Origin: UMGS1933 sp051891435
GTDB taxonomy: Bacteria > Bacillota > Clostridia > TANB77 > CAG-508
Direction: 5' to 3'
Assembly: GCA_051891435.1 (NCBI GenBank)
Contig: JBJFFE010000068.1
Span: 1-5,991, forward strand
DNA length: 5,991 bases
Within the stretch, counting starts at the first letter, position 1, and each line of letters opens with the position of its first letter. Both the position numbers and the translations under genes were made by a program. The notes beneath the pieces are model-generated. The model had not been told where the DNA came from and did no database searches. It saw nothing but the letters and a program-made list of their open reading frames with translations. Positions 1 through 5,077 of the stretch are shown in pieces.

Positions 1-2
1 AT

Positions 3-114
3 AAAAAATAAATAATTAATTATTTAAAAAATAAAATAATAAAAAATAAATAATTAATTGTTAAAAAATAAAATAATAAAAAATAATTAATTAATTGTTA
101 AAAAATAAAATAAT
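3..114. repeat. AT-only tandem repeat, three copies of about 37 bp
   Basis: Three head-to-tail copies lie at 3-40, 41-77 and 78-114. Each runs A6-T-AAATAATTAATT, then a short TTT/GTT joint, then AAAAAATAAAATAAT. Copies differ by one or two bases and a 1-nt length change. The only G residues are one in copy 2 and one in copy 3. There is no open reading frame. The array lies just upstream of the patatin gene, so it could affect DNA bending or promoter activity, but nothing in the sequence shows this. The array may continue leftward beyond the window. Confidence 0.8.
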
Positions 115-152
115 TAAAATAAATTATCAAAATCTCTTTTTATTTAATATAT

Positions 153-175
153 TATAATAATTAAATAAAAGGAGG
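153..175 (+). promoter_or_regulatory. Candidate -10 and strong ribosome binding site of the patatin gene
   Basis: TATAAT at 153-158 is a consensus -10, but no good -35 lies at the right spacing, so the promoter call is weak. AAAAGGAGG at 167-175 is a near-perfect Shine-Dalgarno sequence 6 nt before the ATG at 182. It fixes the true start far upstream of the first long open frame (ATG 357). This supports translation beginning in the short 12-codon frame that must then shift at codon 9. Confidence 0.6.
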
Positions 176-181
176 TTTTTT

Positions 182-1034
182 ATGAGCTTAGGTTTATGTT
201 TAGCTCGGTGGTGGTGTTAAGGGTGCTGCACATATTGGAGTACTTAAGGCTTTAGAAGAAAATAATATAAAAATAGATTATATTTCTGGAACATCTTCAG
301 GAAGTATTGTAGCAACTTTATATGCAATAGGATATTCACCAGATGAAATTTATTCTTTGTTTAAAAAATTCTCAAAAAAAATAAAATATGTGGATATAAA
401 AAATATTTTTAAATTAATTTATGGAATTATTTTTAATGGCAAAATAATAATTAATGGATTAAATAGTGGCGATATTATTGAAAAAATAATTAATGAAGAA
501 TGTAGTAAAAAAAATATAAAAAATATTAATCAAATAAAAATGCCATTAATAATTCCTGCGGTAGATTTATATTCTGGAAATATTTATTGTTTTATATCAC
601 AAAGTAAAAGAAAAGAAATATCGAATAAAACCATATATATAAATGATGTAGAAATAGGCAAAGCTGTACGAGCAAGTTGTAGTTATCCAGTAGTATTTTC
701 ACCATGTAATTATAAAAATATAGATTTAATAGATGGAGGAGTAAGAGAAAATGTACCATGGAAAGAAACTAAAGAAATAGGAGCAGATAAGGTCTTAAGT
801 GTAGTATTTGAAAAAAATATTAAAGAAAAAACATGTGATAATATAGTGGATGTAATTAGTAATTCAATAAATATTTTAAATGATGAGTTAGCAAACTATG
901 AAATAGACGGGACAGATTATTTAATAAAAATAAAAACAAAAAAAATTGGATTATTAGATATGGATAAGATAGATGAGCTATATAAGCTTGGATATGATGA
1001 GACAAAAAAACAAATAAAAAAATTAAATTTATAA
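182..1034 (+). CDS. Patatin-like phospholipase (RssA/YlbK type), requires a +1 frameshift at codon 9
   Basis: A probable serine lipid acyl hydrolase of the patatin family, with a Ser-Asp dyad, expected in the cytoplasm or at the membrane face; its substrate is unknown. Translation starts at ATG 182 behind AAAAGGAGG. In the plain frame it reads only MSLGLCLARWWC and stops at TAA 218-220. Skipping C206 gives a 283-residue protein, a normal length for the family. It carries the oxyanion-hole motif GGGVKG (residues 9-14), the nucleophile elbow GTSSG (36-40, Ser38), the typical KAVRASCSYP segment, and the catalytic DGG (184-186, Asp184). The shift site is the first glycine of the oxyanion hole. 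The internal ATG at 357 would give 225 residues lacking both the GGG and GXSXG motifs, so it is not a sensible start. The family call is secure; physiological role unknown. If the extra C is an assembly error, the gene is simply intact. Confidence 0.9.
203..209 (+). other. Putative +1 recoding site 1 (GCT-C-GGT, patatin gene)
   Basis: Codon 8 is GCT (203-205) and the next in-frame triplet is CGG (206-208). Homology requires Ala-Gly-Gly-Gly here, obtained by skipping C206 and reading GGT from 207. Without the shift, translation ends four codons later at TAA 218-220. Nothing resembling a stimulatory stem-loop is evident next to it. Confidence 0.75.
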
Positions 1035-1047
1035 AAATTATTATAAA

Positions 1048-1186
1048 AGTTAAATATATATTTTTGAAATTTCCGTTCTCCAAGGCGTTTAAGATAGTAT
1101 AAATTCGAATGGTAGTAACACACTCTAATTTTCATTAACAATAACTAAGTAGGGTCGAACTCAATTTAAAAAATATATATTTAACT
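1048..1186. repeat. Intergenic inverted-repeat element A (18-bp perfect arms)
   Basis: The arm at 1048-1065 (AGTTAAATATATATTTTT) is the exact reverse complement of 1169-1186. Pairing extends inward for six more positions with one mismatch (to 1071 and 1163). The roughly 90-bp interior is less AT-rich and has no ORF. It contains TTCTCCAAGGCGT at 1076-1088, which recurs inverted in element B (3091-3103) at the same place relative to the inner end of the arm. That sharing suggests a dispersed, MITE-like family. No clear target-site duplication is seen. Confidence 0.6.
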
Positions 1187-1211
1187 GTTTATTTATTTAA
1201 AATAAACAGTT
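1183..1211. repeat. AT-rich hairpin overlapping the right arm of element A
   Basis: AACTGTTTATT (1183-1193) pairs perfectly with AATAAACAGTT (1201-1211), and T1194-A1200 adds a twelfth pair around a 5-nt loop. Its first four bases are also the end of the element A arm, so the two helices are mutually exclusive there. It could help end transcription of the patatin gene, but the downstream sequence (CTAAAATTCC) has no proper T-run, so a terminator call is not justified. Confidence 0.5.
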
Positions 1212-1270
1212 CTAAAATTCCTTAATAAATAATATTATTTAAAAAAATTATTTAGACAAGGAGTTTTGTT

Positions 1271-1831
1271 ATGAAAATTAAAAAAATATTATTGTATGTT
1301 GGAATTATATTAGGGGTGGCTTTAGTTATTTATTTAGGATGGCTAGTAATGGTAAATAAAAATTCCGAGAAAAATGAGGTGCAGGAAATTATTCCAGAAG
1401 AAGAAATAAGCAATATTCAACTAAGACAAACAATAATAACTCTGTATTTCATGGAAAAACAAACAGGAGAATTACAACCAGAAGCACGACAAATTGATGC
1501 TAGATTGTTATTAGAAAACCCATACCAAGTGTTAATAAATATGTTAATAGAGGGACCTAAAAATGAACAATTAATGGGGTTATTTCCCGATGGTACAAAG
1601 GTAAATAATGTAGAAATAAAAGAAGGAATTGTTTATATAGATTTTTCAAAAGAATTTATTAATGAACAAAAATTAGGAGAAGAGCAAGAAAAGAAAATAA
1701 TAAATTCAATATTAAAAACATTATTAGAATTAAGTGAGGTAAATGGAATAAAAATATTAGTAGACGGAGAAGAAAATATGTGTTTCCCAGATGAGGCAGT
1801 AAAATTTAACAAAATTTTTTATTTAGAATAA
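1271..1831 (+). CDS. Membrane-anchored GerMN-domain protein
   Basis: A 186-residue protein starting at ATG 1271 behind AAGGAG (1258-1263). A short basic N-terminus is followed by one hydrophobic segment (about residues 7-28). There is no lipobox Cys (the only cysteine is residue 171), so it is probably anchored by a transmembrane helix with the rest outside the cytoplasm. Residues about 55-175 match the GerMN pattern: ITLYF, LQPEARQID, the LIEGP segment near residue 92, FPDGTKV, then GIVYIDFS. GerMN domains occur in the B. subtilis sporulation and germination lipoprotein GerM, where two copies link to the SpoIIIA-SpoIIQ channel. Single-copy versions are common in Clostridia, with less certain roles. 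There is no in-frame CGG and no frameshift. It is monocistronic, bounded by a terminator. Confidence 0.85.
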   Translation: MKIKKILLYVGIILGVALVIYLGWLVMVNKNSEKNEVQEIIPEEEISNIQLRQTIITLYFMEKQTGELQPEARQIDARLLLENPYQVLINMLIEGPKNEQLMGLFPDGTKVNNVEIKEGIVYIDFSKEFINEQKLGEEQEKKIINSILKTLLELSEVNGIKILVDGEENMCFPDEAVKFNKIFYLE

Positions 1832-1847
1832 TTTATTTAAACCACTT

Positions 1848-1877
1848 AAAAAGGCAAAGAGCAATTTTTGCCTTTTT
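1848..1877 (+). terminator. Rho-independent terminator of the GerMN gene
   Basis: AAAAAGGCAAA (1848-1858) pairs perfectly with TTTGCCTTTTT (1867-1877) around an 8-nt loop, and the 3' arm merges into a T-run ending at 1878. It lies 17 nt after the stop codon at 1829-1831. The A-tract on the 5' arm means it could also work on the minus strand, but no minus-strand gene needs it. Confidence 0.85.
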
Positions 1878-1878
1878 T

Positions 1879-2012
1879 ATATTACATAAAAAGGAATTTA
1901 CTTCTCTTAAAGATTTTACACAACAGTCTTTTTTTTTTGAAAAATTAAATTTTTTATTATTATCATTACCTCTTGAGTTTGAGAAAATTTCCATTTAACC
2001 ACCTTTAATTTT
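1879..2012. other. AT-rich spacer, nothing recognised
   Basis: This forms part of the 412-bp gap between the GerMN gene and the methyltransferase gene. It is AT-rich, with a run of ten T residues around 1930-1939. No convincing ORF, RNA gene or promoter is visible on either strand. Confidence 0.5.
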
Positions 2013-2171
2013 ATAAATTGTAATTTGTAAGGGGAATTTGTTTTTAAAGGCGTAGGGGTCGGGTTCCACCCCGACCCGATAAATATTGTAAAAATTCGTT
2101 TTGAGGGCAAGGGTGGAACCTTGCCCCTACAACATTCGCCATAAACATTTCTTCTACAAATTACAATTTAT
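2013..2171. mobile_element. MITE-like element with 17-bp terminal inverted repeats and two GC-rich hairpins
   Basis: The perfect terminal repeats are 2013-2029 (ATAAATTGTAATTTGTA) and 2155-2171. Inside are two strong hairpins. GGGTCGGG 2056-2063 pairs with CCCGACCC 2070-2077. GGGCAAGG 2105-2112 pairs with CCTTGCCC 2119-2126. Their 6-nt loops, TTCCAC and GTGGAA, are exact complements, and GTAGGGG (2052-2058) is also complementary to CCCCTAC (2124-2130). The GC content contrasts sharply with the surroundings. A related element with the same plan lies at 5801-5947. There is no transposase, so it would be non-autonomous. Confidence 0.75.
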
Positions 2172-2181
2172 TTTATTTCTC

Positions 2182-2210
2182 TTTAAATTTCATAAAATAT
2201 ATTATATAAT
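2182..2210 (+). promoter_or_regulatory. Candidate sigma-A promoter of the TrmN6-like gene
   Basis: TTTAAA (2182-2187, 4 of 6 to TTGACA) and TATAAT (2205-2210, perfect) are separated by 17 bp. They start 11 bp after the MITE-like element and end 34 nt before the ATG. The ribosome binding site is GGAGAG, a few bases before ATG 2244. In such AT-rich DNA a perfect -10 alone is weak evidence; the spacing and position make it plausible. Confidence 0.55.
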
Positions 2211-2243
2211 ATTCAAAGAAAATAAATTTGCTACGGAGAGATT

Positions 2244-2993
2244 ATGAATATTAAATTAAAAGAAAATGAAAGAATAGATGATTTAGAATTTAATAATTTA
2301 AAAATAATACAAAATGAAAAAGAATTTTGTTTTGGAATGGATGCAGTTTTATTATCTGATTTTGCAAAAGATATAAAACAAAATAGTAAAATTATTGATT
2401 TTGGCACAGGTACAGGAATATTACCAATTCTTTTATCTGGCAAAACAGAAAATACTGAAATTTATGGTGTAGAAATTCAAGAAAAAATGGCAGAAATGGC
2501 AACAAGAAGTGTAAAACTAAATAGATTAGAAAATAGAATAAAAATAATAAATGAGGATATAAAAAATTTAAAAAATATATTTAAAAAAAATACATTTGAT
2601 GTAGTAATAACGAACCCACCATATAAAATAAATAATACCGGATTAAAAAATGAAAATGAAGGAAAATTAATTTCTAGACATGAGGTAAAATGCAATTTAG
2701 AAGATATAATAATTTCAGCAAAAGATATGTTAAAAGACAAAGGCGTTTTTTATATGGTGCATAGACCAGAAAGAATTGTTGATATTTGCGAGCTTTTAAG
2801 AAAATATAAAATAGAGCCAAAAATTATAAGATTTGTTTATCCTAAAAAAGAAAAAGAAGCAAATTTGGTATTAATAAAATCAGTAAAAAATGCAAGAAAA
2901 TTTTTAAAAATCGAGAAGCCGTTAATTATTTATGAAGAAAATGGGGATTACAAAGAAGAAATTTTTAAAATTTATAATAAAAAACAAACCTAA
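2244..2993 (+). CDS. yabB: tRNA1(Val) A37 N6-methyltransferase family protein (TrmN6/YabB-like)
   Basis: A class I SAM-dependent N6-adenine methyltransferase of 249 residues. In E. coli the family member TrmN6 (YfiC) makes m6A37 in tRNA1(Val); the Bacillota homologue is YabB. Visible motifs in order: FCFGMDAVLLSDF (28-40), typical of the family N-terminus; SAM-binding IDFGTGTGILP (51-61); acidic GVEIQ (75-79); and catalytic NPPY (124-127), followed by the family's RHE segment (145-147). ATG 2244 follows GGAGAG at good spacing, and the family motifs begin soon after it. The neighbours fit: yabB lies just upstream of yabC (rsmI) and convergent abrB in B. subtilis, although yazA, which sits between them there, is absent. 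The frame is unbroken with no in-frame CGG. Exact tRNA substrate not provable from sequence. Confidence 0.9.
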   Translation: MNIKLKENERIDDLEFNNLKIIQNEKEFCFGMDAVLLSDFAKDIKQNSKIIDFGTGTGILPILLSGKTENTEIYGVEIQEKMAEMATRSVKLNRLENRIKIINEDIKNLKNIFKKNTFDVVITNPPYKINNTGLKNENEGKLISRHEVKCNLEDIIISAKDMLKDKGVFYMVHRPERIVDICELLRKYKIEPKIIRFVYPKKEKEANLVLIKSVKNARKFLKIEKPLIIYEENGDYKEEIFKIYNKKQT

Positions 2994-3012
2994 ATTTGGA
3001 TGTGAGAAATTA

Positions 3013-3021
3013 TGATATAAT
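3013..3021 (+). promoter_or_regulatory. Extended -10 promoter candidate for rsmI
   Basis: TGATATAAT is a perfect extended -10 (TGnTATAAT) lying 20 nt after the upstream gene's stop codon. There is no good -35 at 17 bp; TTGGAT at 2996-3001 is too close. Initiation would fall near 3028, inside the left arm of element B, leaving a roughly 155-nt structured leader before rsmI. Read-through from the upstream gene is also possible. Confidence 0.5.
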
Positions 3022-3141
3022 CTCAGCCGTTTTGTATATTTTATAAAAAATTAAATTTGACAGCCCTTTGAGGCGGGGGAAGACCCGCGTACGCCTTGGA
3101 GAATTTAATTTTTTAGAAAATCATACAAAAGGTAGGCTGAG
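3022..3141. repeat. Inverted-repeat element B in the rsmI leader
   Basis: This is a nearly continuous 120-nt hairpin. CTCAGCC (3022-3028) pairs with GGCTGAG (3135-3141), TTTTGTAT (3030-3037) with ATACAAAA (3123-3130), and AAAAAATTAAATT (3045-3057) with 3102-3114. The GC-rich centre contains GCGGG/CCCGC or, alternatively, AGGCG/CGCCT. It carries ACGCCTTGGAGAA (3091-3103), the reverse complement of the 13-mer in element A, so the two look like one family in opposite orientations. As RNA it could act as a leader structure for rsmI. It does not match a riboswitch class I recognise and lacks T-box hallmarks. Confidence 0.65.
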
Positions 3142-3182
3142 GAAATGACATATAAGTTATAATTCATAAAAAGGAGATTATT

Positions 3183-4015
3183 ATGAACGGAAAATTATAT
3201 TTAGTTGCAACACCAATTGGAAATTTAGAAGATATTACATTAAGAGCGATAAGAATATTAAAAGAAGTTGATTTAATTGCAGCAGAAGATACCAGACATA
3301 CATTAAAATTATTAAACCATTTAGAAATAAAAAAACCATTAATTAGTTACTATAAACAAATAGAAAAAACAAAATCTAATTTATTAATAGAAGAATTAAA
3401 AGACGGGAAAAATATTGCACTTGTTTCTGATGCAGGAACACCTCGGAATATCAGATCCACGGTGCAGAAATTGTAAAAAATGCAATTAAAAATAATATAG
3501 AAATAATACCAATACCTGGAGCTTGTGCAGCAATTAATGCTATTATTTCTTCTGGACTAGATACAAATGAATTTTATTTTATAGGATTTTTACCAGTGAA
3601 TAAAAAAGAAAAAAAGGAAAAATTAGAAGAAATAAAAAAAATAAATAGTACATTAATTTTTTATGAGGCACCACATAAATTAATAAACACATTACAAGCA
3701 ATGCTTGATATTTTAGGAGATAGACAAATTGTTTTGGCTAGGGAAATAACAAAAATACATGAGGAGTTTTTAAGAGGTTCTATCTCACAAATACTAGAAA
3801 ATTATAAAGAACCAAAAGGCGAATTTGTTATTATTGTAGAAAAATCAAATGAAAATAATGAAGAAAAAGATTTTTTATTAAATTTAAATTTAGAAGAACA
3901 TTATAAATATTATGAAAAAAAAGGTTTAGAAAAGAAAGAAATAATAAAAAAAATAGCAAAAGATAAAAATAAAAATAAAAATGAAATTTATCAATATTTT
4001 TTAGATAAAAAATAA
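3183..4015 (+). CDS. rsmI: 16S rRNA 2'-O-ribose C1402 methyltransferase RsmI, requires two +1 frameshifts
   Basis: RsmI (YabC) uses SAM to 2'-O-methylate C1402 in the ribosomal P site; RsmH adds the N4 methyl of m4Cm1402. ATG 3183 follows AAAAAGGAG. The plain frame stops at 3474-3476 after 97 codons. Skipping C3444 and then C3460 joins three frames into a 276-residue protein, close to the family length (286 in E. coli). Motifs: TPIGNLED (10-17), AAEDTRHT (33-40), and VSDAGTPGISDPG (81-93), which holds both shift sites at Gly88 and Gly93; then IPGACAAINA and FYEAPHKL. A lysine-rich helical C-terminus ends at TAA 4013-4015. If only the first shift occurs, translation stops at TAA 3487-3489. The neighbours match B. 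subtilis yabB-yabC-abrB. The enzyme call is very secure. Whether the shifts are biological or sequence errors is the open question. Confidence 0.92.
3441..3447 (+). other. Putative +1 recoding site 2 (CCT-C-GGA, rsmI)
   Basis: Codon 87 is CCT (3441-3443), followed by in-frame CGG (3444-3446). Skipping C3444 gives the expected Pro-Gly of the GTPGISDPG motif. AGGA at 3434-3437 ends 3 nt before the CCT codon, recalling the internal Shine-Dalgarno of prfB. It also encodes the conserved Ala-Gly, and the other sites lack it, so it is probably coincidental. Confidence 0.75.
3457..3463 (+). other. Putative +1 recoding site 3 (CCA-C-GGT, rsmI)
   Basis: Five codons after site 2, in the already shifted frame, CCA (3457-3459) is followed by CGG (3460-3462). 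Skipping C3460 gives Pro-Gly-Ala-Glu, the end of the conserved motif. This CGG is in frame only if site 2 has shifted, so it fits the same rule independently. Confidence 0.75.
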
Positions 4016-4032
4016 ACCCCAAAAATGGGGTT
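4015..4032. terminator. Bidirectional terminator between rsmI and abrB
   Basis: AACCCC (4015-4020) pairs with GGGGTT (4027-4032) around the loop AAAAAT. The stem begins on the last base of the rsmI stop codon. A T-rich tract follows on the plus strand (to about 4045), and the A-rich tract to the left serves as the U-run for minus-strand abrB, whose stop codon is 4037-4039. One hairpin can thus end both convergent genes. Confidence 0.85.
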
Positions 4033-4036
4033 ATTT

Positions 4037-4282
4037 TTATTTCTTATTTGCTAGAGCTTTCGCACATTTTTCGCAGACTTGTTTCCCTTGAAAATCAATT
4101 AATTTTTTTGAACTATTGCAAAAAATACAGTTTGGTTCATATTTCTTTAGTATAATTGAGGTACCGTCAACATATATTTCCATTGGATCTTTCTCAGTTA
4201 TTCCAAATTTATTTCTTAATTCAATAGGTATAACAACTCTACCTAATTCATCTACTCTTCTAATTATTCCTGTTGCTTTCAT
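4037..4282 (-). CDS. abrB: AbrB/SpoVT-family transition-state regulator with C-terminal Cys4 motif
   Basis: An 81-residue DNA-binding protein. Residues 1-45 form the swapped-hairpin AbrB N-terminal domain, with the signature VDELGRVVIPIELR (10-23) and EIYVDG near residue 35. Residues 52-73 hold two CxxC pairs (C52/C55 and C70/C73), typical of clostridial AbrB paralogues and probably a small zinc-binding or knuckle-like module. In B. subtilis AbrB represses transition-phase and sporulation genes during growth and is itself shut off by phosphorylated Spo0A. Translation starts at 4282 behind TAGGAGGT (4290-4297 on the plus strand). It is convergent with rsmI, as in B. subtilis, and divergent from spmA. 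Its frame is intact with no in-frame CGG. Family membership is certain; orthology to B. subtilis AbrB rather than a paralogue is likely from synteny. Confidence 0.93.
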   Translation of the reverse strand: MKATGIIRRVDELGRVVIPIELRNKFGITEKDPMEIYVDGTSIILKKYEPNCIFCNSSKKLIDFQGKQVCEKCAKALANKK

Positions 4283-4310
4283 TAATACTACCTCCTAAAA
4301 AATTACAAAA

Positions 4311-4317
4311 TTCGACA
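4311..4317 (-). promoter_or_regulatory. Spo0A box (0A box) downstream of the abrB promoter
   Basis: On the minus strand this reads TGTCGAA, a perfect match to the 0A-box consensus TGNCGAA. It lies about 13-19 nt downstream of the predicted abrB start site and about 30 nt upstream of the abrB ATG. In B. subtilis, Spo0A represses abrB from boxes just downstream of its promoter. Only one clear box is seen; 10-bp-spaced neighbours are poor matches. Confidence 0.65.
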
Positions 4318-4335
4318 TACTTTTGATGTAAAAAT

Positions 4336-4364
4336 ATAATACCATAAAAAATATTAAGGGTCAA
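4336..4364 (-). promoter_or_regulatory. Sigma-A promoter of abrB
   Basis: On the minus strand TTGACC (-35, plus-strand 4359-4364) is followed after exactly 17 bp by TATTAT (-10, plus-strand 4336-4341). Predicted initiation is near 4329, giving a leader of about 47 nt that contains the Spo0A box and the AGGAGG site. Confidence 0.8.
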
Positions 4365-4443
4365 TAAAAATAAAAAAAATTTCCTTTTTTTGGTAATGAT
4401 TTTTAAAAAAGAAGCATAAATAATTAATAGTTTGTATTTTAGA

Positions 4444-4466
4444 TATTTAATAATTATTATTAAATA
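4444..4466. promoter_or_regulatory. Perfect AT palindrome upstream of spmA
   Basis: TATTTAATAAT (4444-4454) and ATTATTAAATA (4456-4466) are exact inverted repeats around one base, 30 nt before the spmA ATG. It could be an operator or overlap a sporulation sigma-factor promoter (spmAB is sigma-E dependent in B. subtilis), but no convincing sigma-E or sigma-G elements are visible. Low-complexity sequence makes chance palindromes more likely. Confidence 0.35.
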
Positions 4467-4496
4467 ATATTTGATTAAAGATTAATTAGGAGAAGT

Positions 4497-5072
4497 ATGT
4501 TAAATAAAATTTGGCCAGTATTCTTAATTATTTCATTTATTTATGCAATTTTTTCGGGAAGATTACCAGAAACTAATAATTCTATTTTCGAATACACAGC
4601 AAGTGCAGTAAATTTAGGTTTGACTTTAGTCGGAACTATGTGCTTATGGTGTGGAATTATAAAAATTGCGATGAAAACCAGTATAATAAATAAATTAATA
4701 AAGTTATTTAAACCATTATTAAAAAAATTATTTCCTGAAATTAGTGAAAATGATGAAATCCATAAAGAAATTTCTATGAATATAATTGCTAATTTATTAG
4801 GACTAGGGAATGCTGCGACCCCATTAGGATTAAAGGCAATGAAAAGTTTGCAAAAAACAAATAAAAATAAAAAAGAACTATCAAATTCTATGGCAATGTT
4901 AATCGTTTTAAATACAGCATCAATACAAATAATACCAACAACAGTTATTGCAATAAGAAATTCATTAGGTTCTACAGAACCAACAAAAATGTTAGTTCCA
5001 ATTTGGATTGCAACTATATGTGCAGCAGTAGCTGCAGTTACAGCTACAAAAATATTTATGAAAAAGTGGTAA
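4497..5072 (+). CDS. spmA: Spore maturation protein SpmA
   Basis: A 191-residue integral membrane protein (B. subtilis SpmA is about 196) with about five hydrophobic segments: roughly 5-20, 36-58, 92-112, 130-153 and 166-188. The hallmark NLLGLGNAATPLGLKAM (99-115) of the SpmA half of the Gate-domain nucleoside-transporter-like fold is fully present, as is NTASIQIIPTT (139-149). SpmA and SpmB are needed for proper dehydration of the spore core and for heat resistance in Bacillus and Clostridium perfringens; their transported substrate, if any, is unknown. ATG 4497 follows TAGGAGAAG at ideal spacing. It is the first gene of an spmA-spmB operon with a 5-nt gap. The frame is unbroken, without in-frame CGG, in contrast to spmB. 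Confidence 0.95.
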   Translation: MLNKIWPVFLIISFIYAIFSGRLPETNNSIFEYTASAVNLGLTLVGTMCLWCGIIKIAMKTSIINKLIKLFKPLLKKLFPEISENDEIHKEISMNIIANLLGLGNAATPLGLKAMKSLQKTNKNKKELSNSMAMLIVLNTASIQIIPTTVIAIRNSLGSTEPTKMLVPIWIATICAAVAAVTATKIFMKKW

Positions 5073-5077
5073 TTTTA

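Noticed and set aside
3..114. CRISPR array
   Set aside because: The repeats abut directly with no unique spacers, and the sequence is nearly pure A and T.
357..1034. Patatin gene starting at ATG 357 (225 residues)
   Set aside because: It would lack the oxyanion-hole and nucleophile motifs, which are encoded upstream in the same frame from 207, and it has no good ribosome binding site. The real start is ATG 182.
856..1141. Minus-strand frames opposite the 3' end of the patatin gene
   Set aside because: Antisense shadows with Phe/Ile/Leu-rich low-complexity translation and no ribosome binding site. The same holds for the minus-strand frames within 2231-2740, 3831-4022 and 5092-5621, and the plus-strand frame opposite abrB.
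1081..1165. tRNA-like sequence within element A (ATTCGAAT and GGTCGAACTC)
   Set aside because: These resemble T-arm fragments, but no acceptor stem, D-arm or anticodon arm can be assembled around them.
3596..4015. Separate gene for the second half of RsmI
   Set aside because: The frame continues unbroken upstream to the second CGG site and completes the RsmI motif. It has no ribosome binding site or domain boundary of its own.
5003..5077. Upstream in-frame start for spmB at 5003
   Set aside because: It lies inside spmA in another frame, encodes a non-homologous Cys/Ser-rich stretch and has no ribosome binding site. ATG 5078 matches the SpmB N-terminus.
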